This document shows, piece by piece, positions 53,793-62,143 of a stretch of DNA of 64,000 nt. The DNA comes from Vibrio nereis NBRC 15637. Lineage in GTDB: Bacteria > Pseudomonadota > Gammaproteobacteria > Enterobacterales > Vibrionaceae. Positions within the stretch are counted from its first letter, which is position 1, and each line of letters begins with the position of its first letter. Made by a program: the position numbers and the translations under genes. The notes under the pieces are model-generated. The model was not told where the DNA came from. It did not search any database and saw only the letters and a program-made list of their open reading frames with translations. The DNA is taken from contig NZ_BCUD01000002.1 of the NCBI RefSeq assembly GCF_001591105.1, forward strand, positions 1 to 64,000, written 5' to 3'.

Positions 53793-54881
53793 TCAGTTTT
53801 GATGAATGGCTACGGGTATACGGCGGGGGCCAAAGTTATCCCTTGGCCCAGAAAATCGGCCCGGTATTTTGTGCCCGCAATGGGTGCAGTGGCCTTTATC
53901 GTCCAGCGCATAATCGCCAAGCTTATACCAGTCTCGCTCAATCACCCGTGTGGCGCAGTTAGGACAATAGGTCGAGTCAGACTCGGAGTGATGAACGTTG
54001 CCACAATAGACAAAATGCAAGCCGTGGTTAAGGGCGATAGTGCGAGCGCGCAGTAAGGTGCTAAGAGGTGTACGCGGTTTATCGAGCATTTTAAAATCGG
54101 GGTGAAAGGCACTGAAATGCAGTGGTACATCGGGCCCTAAGTTTTCCGCGATCCATTGGCACATCGCATTGAGCTCTTGGTCGCTGTCATTCTCTCCGGG
54201 GATCAATAAGGTAGTCAGCTCAAACCATACGTCGGTTTCATGCCTCAAGTAGAGAATAGTCTCAAGAACGGGCTGCAAATGACCATGGCAGATTTTGTGG
54301 TAGAAGTGTTCGGTAAATCCTTTTAGGTCAATGTTGGCCGCGTCCATATAGCGATAGAACTCTGCTCTTGGTGCTTCGCACATATAACCTGCGCTCACCG
54401 CCACGCTTTTCAGCCCCAAATCGCGCGCAGCTTGGGCGGCATCGACGGCGTACTCCATAAACACAACCGGATCGTTGTAAGTAAACGCCAAGCTTTTGCA
54501 GCCATATCTTGACGCCGATTGCGCGAGAACCTCTGGCATGGCTGAGTCACATAAGGTATCAAATTCACGCGACTTACTGATATCCCAGTTTTGACAGAAC
54601 TGACAACTCAAGTTACAACCTGCCGTACCGAAGCTGAGCACGCTCGACCCCGGAAAGAAATGATTGAGCGGTTTTTTCTCTATCGGATCAATACAAAAGC
54701 CAGACGATCGCCCATAACTGGTTAGCACGATTTCGCCGTTTTTGTGCATGCGTACAAAGCACGCGCCACGTTTTCCTTCACGTAAGGTACATTTGCGTGG
54801 ACACACATCGCAGCACACTCGGCCATCGTCTAGTTGGTGCCAGTACTTGGTGGGGAAATAGTCAGGAGGAGTACTTTGCAT
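53793..54881 (-). CDS. amrS: AmmeMemoRadiSam system radical SAM enzyme (AmrS)
   Basis: 362 residues from the ATG at 54881; the frame reaches back to 54929 and neither start has a strong ribosome binding site. The radical SAM cluster motif is CNLSCQFCQNW (CX3CX2C). An N-terminal Cys-rich block (CCDVCPRKCTL; RGACFVR) resembles pyruvate-formate-lyase-activating relatives, and the C-terminus adds a zinc-ribbon-like part (YCPNCATRV; CTHCGHKIPGRFSG). It is divergent from amrB, close by. The reaction is unknown. Confidence 0.92.
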   Translation of the reverse strand: MQSTPPDYFPTKYWHQLDDGRVCCDVCPRKCTLREGKRGACFVRMHKNGEIVLTSYGRSSGFCIDPIEKKPLNHFFPGSSVLSFGTAGCNLSCQFCQNWDISKSREFDTLCDSAMPEVLAQSASRYGCKSLAFTYNDPVVFMEYAVDAAQAARDLGLKSVAVSAGYMCEAPRAEFYRYMDAANIDLKGFTEHFYHKICHGHLQPVLETILYLRHETDVWFELTTLLIPGENDSDQELNAMCQWIAENLGPDVPLHFSAFHPDFKMLDKPRTPLSTLLRARTIALNHGLHFVYCGNVHHSESDSTYCPNCATRVIERDWYKLGDYALDDKGHCTHCGHKIPGRFSGPRDNFGPRRIPVAIHQN

Positions 54882-54945
54882 AGTGAATTTGCCATCTGAT
54901 GACCTACACTGGAAGTATAGTTGATGCAAATCGCGTGGGAAGAAA

Positions 54946-55749
54946 ATGAGATACCGGGAAGCCGCCGTCGCAGGCCAATTTTACCCCAGTGCAAGTGCCG
55001 ATCTCAGGCATCTGATGGCCGAGTATTTCGCCGCTGAACCTTCCGATTCGATAATACCCAAAGCATTGATTGTTCCGCATGCGGGCTATTTTTACTCTGG
55101 TCTGGTGGCAGCGGCAGCGTACCGCTTAATCAACAATGCCGAGCGGCCTTTCTCTCGCGTCATTTTATTCGGACCTAGCCATTATGTGGCTCTAGAAGGC
55201 TGCGCCGTACCAAATAGTGATATTTTTGTTACTCCCATGGGCGAAGTCAGCATAGATAGGCAGCTCGCCAAATCCCTAACTCGCGAGAAATTGGCGGTCG
55301 AATCTGCCAAAGCCCATCATTGGGAGCATTCTTTGGAAGTCCAGTTACCTTTTTTACAATATTGCCTCGACGATTTTACGTTGCTTCCTATCGTAGTTGG
55401 TCGTTCTGACGCTGAAAACGTTCGCCAAATATTGGCAATCGCAGCTCAACAACCTGATACCTTGATTGTGGTGAGTAGCGATCTCAGCCACTACCACCCT
55501 TATGTGGAAGCCAACAACATTGATTCAATCACTATTGATCATATCCTAGCGCTAAACACCGATATTCACCCTGATCAGGCTTGTGGCTGTTACAGCATCA
55601 ATGGCCTGCTGAAATATGCGAAAGAACAGCACTGGCAGATCAAGTGTGTCACGCATAACAATTCTGGCGACATTATTGCGCATCATGAACAACGTTCTCC
55701 GAAACTGATCAAAAAGGTGGTGGGTTATGCCAGTTTCGTCTTGTACTAA
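54946..55749 (+). CDS. amrB: AmmeMemoRadiSam system protein B (MEMO1 family)
   Basis: 267-residue MEMO-like protein. The family blocks are REAAVAGQFYPSASADL, VPHAGYFYSGLVAAAAY, HHWEHSLEVQLPFLQ and VVSSDLSHYHPY; the His and Cys/Asp residues form the metal site seen in human MEMO1. It is related to extradiol dioxygenases by fold. It overlaps the next gene by 23 bases. Confidence 0.93.
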   Translation: MRYREAAVAGQFYPSASADLRHLMAEYFAAEPSDSIIPKALIVPHAGYFYSGLVAAAAYRLINNAERPFSRVILFGPSHYVALEGCAVPNSDIFVTPMGEVSIDRQLAKSLTREKLAVESAKAHHWEHSLEVQLPFLQYCLDDFTLLPIVVGRSDAENVRQILAIAAQQPDTLIVVSSDLSHYHPYVEANNIDSITIDHILALNTDIHPDQACGCYSINGLLKYAKEQHWQIKCVTHNNSGDIIAHHEQRSPKLIKKVVGYASFVLY

Positions 55750-56305
55750 CTTGAGCAAAAATGCCCGTGACACCTTACTGAATCTAATTTGGGCAGTGTT
55801 AGACAACGCCTTGCTTGGCAAAGGATTGCTGTTACCCAAGCCTCCCGACAGTGACGAGCTTTTGCTACCCGCAGCCTGCTTTGTCACTTTACTGCACCAC
55901 GGGAAACTGCGTGGTTGTATCGGTTCGTTAGAAGCGAGTGAACCATTGTGGCAAAACGCGTGCAAGAACGCCTACGCGAGCGCATTTAGAGACAGACGCT
56001 TTCCCCCACTTACCACGGAAGATAGAGCGAATTTGAGCCTAGAAATTTCCATATTATCTCCACTTGTGCCAATGCCAAACGAAGGTGAGCCAGCCTTACT
56101 GAATACTCTCCAACCCAATATTGACGGACTGCTGCTCGAAGATGATACTCACCGCGCGGTGTTTCTCCCTTCGGTATGGCATTCATTAAACACGCCCGAA
56201 TTGTTTGTTACCGAGTTGAAGAAGAAAGGCGGCTGGCCCAAAAATTACTGGAGCCACGACATCCTCCTTCATCGCTTCACGACCGAAGTGATCAGCAGTA
56301 ATTAG
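55727..56305 (+). CDS. amrA: AmmeMemoRadiSam system protein A (AMMECR1 family)
   Basis: 192 residues. The invariant AMMECR1 motif LRGCIGS is present (LRGCIGSLEASEPLW), with AYASAFRDRRFPPLT and LSLEISILSP after it. It begins inside the end of amrB (ATG at 55727), which implies coupled translation. The three proteins co-occur in many bacteria and archaea. Their joint function, perhaps a radical-based modification, is not known to me. Confidence 0.92.
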   Translation: MPVSSCTNLSKNARDTLLNLIWAVLDNALLGKGLLLPKPPDSDELLLPAACFVTLLHHGKLRGCIGSLEASEPLWQNACKNAYASAFRDRRFPPLTTEDRANLSLEISILSPLVPMPNEGEPALLNTLQPNIDGLLLEDDTHRAVFLPSVWHSLNTPELFVTELKKKGGWPKNYWSHDILLHRFTTEVISSN

Positions 56306-56376
56306 AGGCGTCATTCACGACGACGGACAATTTTGTTAGAGTCTCGCTCAATGAACCAAAAGAGCATAAATCGAAA

Positions 56377-56862
56377 ATGGAAGAAATTTATCTGGCTGGT
56401 GGCTGCCTGTGGGGAGTACAAGAGTTTCTCAAGCACCTTCCTGGCGTGATCTCAACCGAAGCGGGCCGCGCCAACGGTTCAACCAACACCACGGAAGGCA
56501 GCTATGATGGATACGCAGAGTGTGTACGCACGCAGTTTGACCCAGAGCAGGTGTCGGTTGAGCAACTGACTGATTATCTGTTTGAAATCATCGACCCGTA
56601 TAGTTTAAACCAGCAAGGGCACGATGTGGGTAAGAAATATCGGACGGGAATTTATACTGTAAATCCTGAACATTTGGAGCGAGTAAAACAGCATATTTTG
56701 GCCCGAGAAGACGCCGCTAAGATCGTCGTCGAAGTGCTGCCGTTATCTAACTACGTGCAAAGCGATCAAGAACATCAGAACCGATTGAGCTTACACCCCG
56801 AAGATCACAGCTTTTGTCACCTCCCCTTAGATCTTTTGTACAAGTACAAGAATAAGTCATAG
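56377..56862 (+). CDS. Divergent peptide-methionine sulfoxide reductase (MsrA-like)
   Basis: 161 residues with the MsrA fold. The catalytic Cys is in GGCLWG, where Leu replaces the Phe of the usual GCFWG. GYAECV stands where GHAE is usual, and NQQGHDVGKKYRTGIY keeps the Asp and Tyr that bind the sulfoxide. There is no resolving-Cys tail, though two other Cys lie at ECV and SFC. It probably reduces methionine-S-sulfoxide or a free methyl sulfoxide, with changed substrate preference. Single gene after amrA. Confidence 0.84.
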   Translation: MEEIYLAGGCLWGVQEFLKHLPGVISTEAGRANGSTNTTEGSYDGYAECVRTQFDPEQVSVEQLTDYLFEIIDPYSLNQQGHDVGKKYRTGIYTVNPEHLERVKQHILAREDAAKIVVEVLPLSNYVQSDQEHQNRLSLHPEDHSFCHLPLDLLYKYKNKS

Positions 56863-56882
56863 TTTCAAGCCCAAACGAAAAA

Positions 56883-56906
56883 AGTCGCCCACTGGCGTAG
56901 GCGACT
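56883..56906. terminator. Bidirectional terminator
   Basis: AGTCGCC/GGCGACT with a ten-base loop, an A run before and T-rich bases after. It lies between the MsrA gene and the converging receptor gene. Confidence 0.82.
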
Positions 56907-56932
56907 CACTTTCTTTTACAACCTAAGACCAA

Positions 56933-59038
56933 TTAAAACTGGTAGTTAATGTCCAAGGTATAAGAACGGCCTGGTGCTGGGTAGCGACCAGCCGGACTGG
57001 TATCAATACCGCGGAAGTAGTAATCCTCTTCAAACAGGTTATTCACCGCCAGGTTCATGCGTAACGTACTTGCTTCATCTTTGTACAAATCGGTGCCTAA
57101 GTTAAAGTTCCATATCATGTAAGACGGTACTTGGCCCTTCGCTCCGATTGCGTCCTCTTCACTGGTATTCTTGTTATCTGTATACGCTTTGCTGAAGTAG
57201 AAGCCCGACAAAGTAGTATCAAAGCCTGTAAATGCGTAGGTTGCATCCCAGCTGAGCTGATGCTTAGACGTATGAGGCAGCTGGTTACCTTTGGTTTCCC
57301 CTTCTTCTTCAAGCGTTGCATCCAAGTAGTTGTAGCTTGCACCTAGGCTAAGCTCAGGCAATGACGCAGACGCATAACGAGCTGAAAGCTCTAAGCCTTG
57401 ATGCAACGTTTTACCAATGTTGTCGAAAGTCGCCGTCGCAACTTGGTACTGCAGTTGATCTTCAAAGTCGATGCGGTACAACGCCGCGTTAAAGCTGGTT
57501 GTACCTTGGGTATAGCGTGCACCCAACTCGTAGTTCCAGGACAGTTCGCTCCCCTCTTCGCCTTTGCCTCGAATGAAAGCAATCTGCGGAGCACGCAGCG
57601 ATTTCTGCGCGTTTGCATACGTCACCCATTGCTCGTTGACGTTGTATGCCACCGTCAGGCCAGGCAACCACTCTGTCACGCTGTTATGCGCTTTTTCTTC
57701 CGTACTTAGATCTTCAAAAGTCATATGAACAGATTCAAGACGAAGCCCCGGAGTAATTTTTAACGCATCATTAAACAGGCCAATTTCATTACTGACATAG
57801 CCCGCATATGCATCGGTATCTAGGTGCCAGTCACGCTTTATATCGGTTGCACCGCCAGCAATTGGTGTTTGAGTTAGCTTGTAATCAATATCTTCATTAA
57901 CGTAACGAGTCCCAACAATCCAGTTTTGTGTCACCGATGTACCATCAACAAACACCGCCAGCTTAGGTTCGATACCGTACACACGGAATTCACGCGGCGA
58001 AGTACGAATATGAGTTGATGCCTGAGAAGGATCCGCCCAATGTTCACCACCAGCGAGGAATCCCCACTGGAAGAAACGCTCTGAGCGGTGACCAAAGGTC
58101 ATTACTTCAAGCTCTGCGCTGTCCGCTAAATCTAAATCCTGTAGATATTTCACACTCCAGCGCGTCGATTCACCCTGGTACTCATCGTATGGGCGCTGGG
58201 ACTGATGACGATCTTGCTCGTAAGCATCCGGCGACAAAGCACCTGGCATTTGTGTGTCTGCATCATAACGCTGAAGAAAGGCTTGTAGCTCTTGCGAGTC
58301 ACTCAGTAACCATTGCGCCTTCGCTTGGAAGTTTTTTACCTCAGTGTCTGAATGCTCACGGAAACTCTCCCCTTTTAGGAAGTTCCCTTCCAGTTGCAGC
58401 GCGAAAGTATCACTCAACCAACCACCCGTTCTCAGGTAGAGGTCATTTAACGGCGTATCGCCGCCTTCAAACACGGTCAGGCGATTGCCAATCTCGGTTT
58501 CCCACAGATGTGGGATGGGTTTGGTGACTAAGTTAATCACACCACCAACGTTGTTCGGTCCGTACTGCACTGCCGCGCCGCCGCGTACAATATCGATTCG
58601 ATCAAGCATCGACAAAGTAGCAGGGAAGATCGACTGACCCGTATGGCCATATGGTGCTAATGTGAGAGGCACGCCGTCCATTAAGAACTGCGCATGACCA
58701 CTGCGGCTGGCTTTGAGACCGCGCACGGAGATATTAGGTAAAACACCTGTGCCAGATTCATCTTGCACTTTAATACCAGGCACACGCTGCAACGCCATAT
58801 CGATAGATTGCGACGCCGTTTTTTCCATCTGTTCTCTGTCGATAACCGTACGCGCACCGGGGTACTCTTTGACATCCTCGGTTTGCGAATCACCAATCAC
58901 ACTGGCACTCACTACTACGGTATCTAAATTGGTGGTTTCGGTATTCGCTACGGCATTCATAGACGTTGCTGTTGCGATAGCAGCGGCTAGCAGGCTATAT
59001 CTCAGGCACACTTTTCCATCCAAATTCTGGTAAGACAT
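56933..59038 (-). CDS. TonB-dependent receptor, FecA-like without signalling domain
   Basis: 701 residues from the ATG at 59038 (AAAGGAG upstream). A signal peptide ends near NAVAN, then comes a TonB box-like LDTVVVSAS, a plug domain (PNISVRGLKASRSGHAQFLMDGVPL; RIDIVRGGAAVQYGPNNVGGVINLVTK) and a barrel ending in Phe (YTLDINYQF). The segment QMPGALSPDAYEQDRHQSQRPYD resembles FecA. Unlike FecA it has no N-terminal domain for an anti-sigma partner, so it is unlikely to signal. Ferric citrate or a similar chelate is a reasonable guess. Confidence 0.9.
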   Translation of the reverse strand: MSYQNLDGKVCLRYSLLAAAIATATSMNAVANTETTNLDTVVVSASVIGDSQTEDVKEYPGARTVIDREQMEKTASQSIDMALQRVPGIKVQDESGTGVLPNISVRGLKASRSGHAQFLMDGVPLTLAPYGHTGQSIFPATLSMLDRIDIVRGGAAVQYGPNNVGGVINLVTKPIPHLWETEIGNRLTVFEGGDTPLNDLYLRTGGWLSDTFALQLEGNFLKGESFREHSDTEVKNFQAKAQWLLSDSQELQAFLQRYDADTQMPGALSPDAYEQDRHQSQRPYDEYQGESTRWSVKYLQDLDLADSAELEVMTFGHRSERFFQWGFLAGGEHWADPSQASTHIRTSPREFRVYGIEPKLAVFVDGTSVTQNWIVGTRYVNEDIDYKLTQTPIAGGATDIKRDWHLDTDAYAGYVSNEIGLFNDALKITPGLRLESVHMTFEDLSTEEKAHNSVTEWLPGLTVAYNVNEQWVTYANAQKSLRAPQIAFIRGKGEEGSELSWNYELGARYTQGTTSFNAALYRIDFEDQLQYQVATATFDNIGKTLHQGLELSARYASASLPELSLGASYNYLDATLEEEGETKGNQLPHTSKHQLSWDATYAFTGFDTTLSGFYFSKAYTDNKNTSEEDAIGAKGQVPSYMIWNFNLGTDLYKDEASTLRMNLAVNNLFEEDYYFRGIDTSPAGRYPAPGRSYTLDINYQF

Positions 59039-59138
59039 TGGTTCTCCTTTAAGGGGGGTTAGGGCTACAACAGACTGATATGTCATAGCCCAAAAGGCTT
59101 CATGACCTCGAAATGAGGTAAATAGGTTTCAAGATGAT

Positions 59139-61187
59139 TTAAAACTGGTAGCCATAGCTGAGCATGAATTCCGCTGGTGCGCCGTAACCGATTTGGTTAA
59201 GGCCAGATTTACCATTCGTTGCGCCCAGAATGTATTTTTCATCAAAGATGTTGTAAGCGTTGGCTTGTACTTTATGACGGCCAGATGTATACGCTGCCAC
59301 TAAATCTACGGTGGTGTAATCTCCCAAAGCCACCGTTTCACTATTACCTGAGTAACGGTCACCGACATACTTCAAACCACCGCCGAATCGCCAATTCTCA
59401 TCAAGTTGGTAAGAACTCCAAAGTGAGAACAGATGATCAGACACATCATTTGGCTTTTTACCTGTCTCTTTATCTTCTGCGTCCAGGTAGCTGTAACCGA
59501 TGGAAATATCCCACTGATCGTTAATCTGACCACGAGCTTCAAGCTCTATTCCTTGATGACGCGCTTCCACTTTGTCAATCACATCTCCTTCCACATTAGT
59601 TTGTGGCTGCTCTTGATCGATTTGGAACACGGCCGCGTTCAGCATTAACGCATCATTCAATAAGTACGCTTTTGCCCCGACTTCTTTTAGGTCTGTATGG
59701 AAAAATTCCGCCAACTTGGGATTGATGTAAATACCCGAATATGGAAGCTGCCAAGAACGAGCTAAACTTGCATACAGCGAAACATCGTAGTTAATGCGGT
59801 ATACCAAACCAGTGCGGTAGCTGAGTTTGCTGTCATCTAGGTACTCTTTCTCTGAGCCAACCTTTTGCTGTTCCAAATCCATAGAGTCATAGCGAACATT
59901 ACCAATCAGTGATAAGTCACCAAGCGTCAACACATCTTGCAGATAGAGTCCTGTGCTGCTGGTGGTATTGTCGCGAAATGGCTTAAAGCCAGGGTTAGGG
60001 GTTGTGCCAACCACAGGATGATAAATGTTTTGTGACGGAAGCGTTCTATCAACCGCCAAGGTTAAGTCGATATTAATCTGATTGTAATCAGCCCCCATTA
60101 GCAGCTGATTGTTTTCAGTTTCCCACACCAATTCAGATTGAAGCGCAGTACTCGTGCGAGGATCGTAACCAAAAGTGTTAGCGGTTTGAGAAACTTGATC
60201 TCCCGTTACCGTGCCTTGACGCGTCCCTTTATGCTCCAACTCAATATGGTTGTAAGACGCACGGTTGTTCCAGACCCACTGGTCATTTAAACGCCACTCA
60301 TAGTTGACCGCCAAGCGTACACTGTCAGACTCTTGAAAATCATCGGTACCACCAAAGTAAGTCTTAACTGGCACGTCAACTGGTTTGCCATCTTTGGACG
60401 GTACTCCGCGATACGGAACTAACTCTTGGTGCGCGTATTCAACATCGATATCAACGACGTGGCCATCTGCGGGCATGATTCGTAGGGTGGGCGCAATAAA
60501 GAAGTCATTTGAGTCAACATGGCTTACATAAGAGTCGGCCTGACGGTACTCCAAATTAATTCGACCATTGACGTTATCAGAGAAAGAGCCAGAACTATCG
60601 ACTTGGCCGATAAATTGGCTGTTGCTTCCGACACTACCATTGACATGGGTGAAGGTTTCGCCGTTAGCTCGCTTAGTGACTAAGTTGATGATGCCGCCCG
60701 CCGAGCCACGGCCATAAAGTGCCCCAGCTGGGCCTTTAACGACCTCAACACGCTCGATATTGGCTAAACTGCGGTAAGACTGCAGCGTGCCATCATCTCG
60801 CATGCCATCACGGTACATATCGTTCAACGCATCAAAGCCACGAATCACAAACTGGTCGCGACTACCTTCCCCAAGGGTGTTATTGACGCCAGCTACGCCA
60901 TCTAATGCGTCAACTAATCGCGCGGCGCCTCTGTCTTGCATTTCGGTTTTGGTCACGACAGAGACCGCTTGAGGCACATCCAGCCACTCGACATCAGTCT
61001 TGGTCCCTGATTGAGGAGAATGCTCCGCGTAGCCTTCGTATTTGTGCCCGTATACCGTCAACGTATCTAAATTCGTTTTTGCTGTTGTTACATCTTCTGA
61101 CGCCAGAGTTGAAGAGGAAAAAGTAAGAGTAGCGAGTGATGCGCCAACAGCTAACGCAATGGGGTGCAAGGGCAGGCGTTTGTTCAT
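59139..61187 (-). CDS. TonB-dependent siderophore receptor
   Basis: 682 residues. A signal peptide ends at STLAS, then a TonB box-like LDTLTVYGH, a plug domain (DVPQAVSVVTKTEMQDRG; IRGFDALNDMYRDGMRD; NIERVEVVKGPAGALYGRGSAGGIINLVTK) and a 22-strand barrel ending in YGYQF. The plug is typical of FhuA/Fiu/FpvA-type siderophore receptors. The substrate is unknown. It starts under a Fur-like site and the FecA-like gene follows 100 bp later on the same strand. Confidence 0.92.
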   Translation of the reverse strand: MNKRLPLHPIALAVGASLATLTFSSSTLASEDVTTAKTNLDTLTVYGHKYEGYAEHSPQSGTKTDVEWLDVPQAVSVVTKTEMQDRGAARLVDALDGVAGVNNTLGEGSRDQFVIRGFDALNDMYRDGMRDDGTLQSYRSLANIERVEVVKGPAGALYGRGSAGGIINLVTKRANGETFTHVNGSVGSNSQFIGQVDSSGSFSDNVNGRINLEYRQADSYVSHVDSNDFFIAPTLRIMPADGHVVDIDVEYAHQELVPYRGVPSKDGKPVDVPVKTYFGGTDDFQESDSVRLAVNYEWRLNDQWVWNNRASYNHIELEHKGTRQGTVTGDQVSQTANTFGYDPRTSTALQSELVWETENNQLLMGADYNQINIDLTLAVDRTLPSQNIYHPVVGTTPNPGFKPFRDNTTSSTGLYLQDVLTLGDLSLIGNVRYDSMDLEQQKVGSEKEYLDDSKLSYRTGLVYRINYDVSLYASLARSWQLPYSGIYINPKLAEFFHTDLKEVGAKAYLLNDALMLNAAVFQIDQEQPQTNVEGDVIDKVEARHQGIELEARGQINDQWDISIGYSYLDAEDKETGKKPNDVSDHLFSLWSSYQLDENWRFGGGLKYVGDRYSGNSETVALGDYTTVDLVAAYTSGRHKVQANAYNIFDEKYILGATNGKSGLNQIGYGAPAEFMLSYGYQF

Positions 61188-61227
61188 TATTCAGTTCCAT
61201 TTGAGTTTGTAAAATCAACTGGATACG

Positions 61228-61246
61228 AATGAAAACAAATATCATT
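61228..61246 (-). promoter_or_regulatory. Fur box upstream of the receptor genes
   Basis: On the minus strand this reads AATGATATTTGTTTTCATT. It agrees at 15 of 18 defined positions with AATGATAATNATTATCATT, about 40 bases before the receptor ATG. It suggests iron repression of both receptors. Confidence 0.75.
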
Positions 61247-61361
61247 TATGTTTGCAATATATTTTTAATGTTCTATATTTGTTTGCCTTATGAATAAAAC
61301 TCACAAGAAAAACACATCCATTCCATTTTCACTACATTCTTAAGCCGTTGAAAATAAAAAA

Positions 61362-61383
61362 AGGCTGCACACAATGGCAGCCT
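61362..61383 (-). terminator. Terminator of the DUF3726 operon
   Basis: AGGCTGC/GCAGCCT with an eight-base loop, followed on the minus strand by seven T. It is 28 bases after the DUF3726 stop. Confidence 0.9.
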
Positions 61384-61411
61384 CAATTCTTACTTTGCAT
61401 CTGGGTGTCAT

Positions 61412-62143
61412 CTAGACCACGCCACCCGCGCCTTGCATAGAACGTTCACTATTTTCTACCAGTAAGGCTGTAGCGGTTTGTTTCAGTGTTTCCCACTCTT
61501 GGTCTTCAACAAAAATGCCTTCTTGCCAAGAAGTACTCTGCGCCTGACTCAACGCTTCGCCTGTAATATGTGTGGAATAGCCTTGTGCGCTTTGGGTGAT
61601 ATCAAAGTCATTCACTGACAGCTCGATAGTCATAGCGTGATAATCACAGTTATCTTCTTCGACTCGCTCAGAGAAGAACACCTCAGGAGCGACACAACCA
61701 CGATTCAACACATAAAGTATCCCTTTCGGACTCGTACCATTGACCCATTGCGCGCGACATGCGATGCCTTTCGCAGAGAGCTTCAACAACTCACTGAAGC
61801 CTAACCAGCGGTTATGACACTGTTTCAATGTGATAGTAATCGACTTGCTGTTGATCATTTTCTCAAGCGCAAAATCCAATACGGCAGGTAAGTGACACGC
61901 CACGCTGCCATTGTGTAACTCCATCTCAATACTCGATGGCGTACTGTTGGTCACCGATACGGCGCAGTCCGAATCTAACCCAAGAAACAGGCTGGCGTTA
62001 TTAAAGTGACGCACCCCGTGCAAGCCAACCATTTGCAAATCCGCCACCATGTTCGCAATGACATCCGCCTCACCACAGTGACGGCGCATGCCAAGAAATG
62101 CCTTATTAACCGCGGCCACCAATTCGTTGTGCGAGACGATCAT
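61412..62143 (-). CDS. DUF3726 family protein
   Basis: 243-residue soluble protein that I place in DUF3726 from the N-terminal SHNELVAAVNKAFLGMRRHCGEADVIA and the GLHGVRHF segment. No catalytic motif is clear; VRHF and RHCGEAD hold possible metal or active-site residues. Its start overlaps the stop of the gene before it by four bases (ATGA-type), so the two are coupled. Function unknown. Confidence 0.75.
   Translation of the reverse strand: MIVSHNELVAAVNKAFLGMRRHCGEADVIANMVADLQMVGLHGVRHFNNASLFLGLDSDCAVSVTNSTPSSIEMELHNGSVACHLPAVLDFALEKMINSKSITITLKQCHNRWLGFSELLKLSAKGIACRAQWVNGTSPKGILYVLNRGCVAPEVFFSERVEEDNCDYHAMTIELSVNDFDITQSAQGYSTHITGEALSQAQSTSWQEGIFVEDQEWETLKQTATALLVENSERSMQGAGGVV

Noticed and set aside
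59039..59138. Separate Fur-controlled promoter for the FecA-like receptor
   Set aside because: No Fur-like palindrome found in this 100-bp gap; co-transcription from the upstream receptor is simpler.
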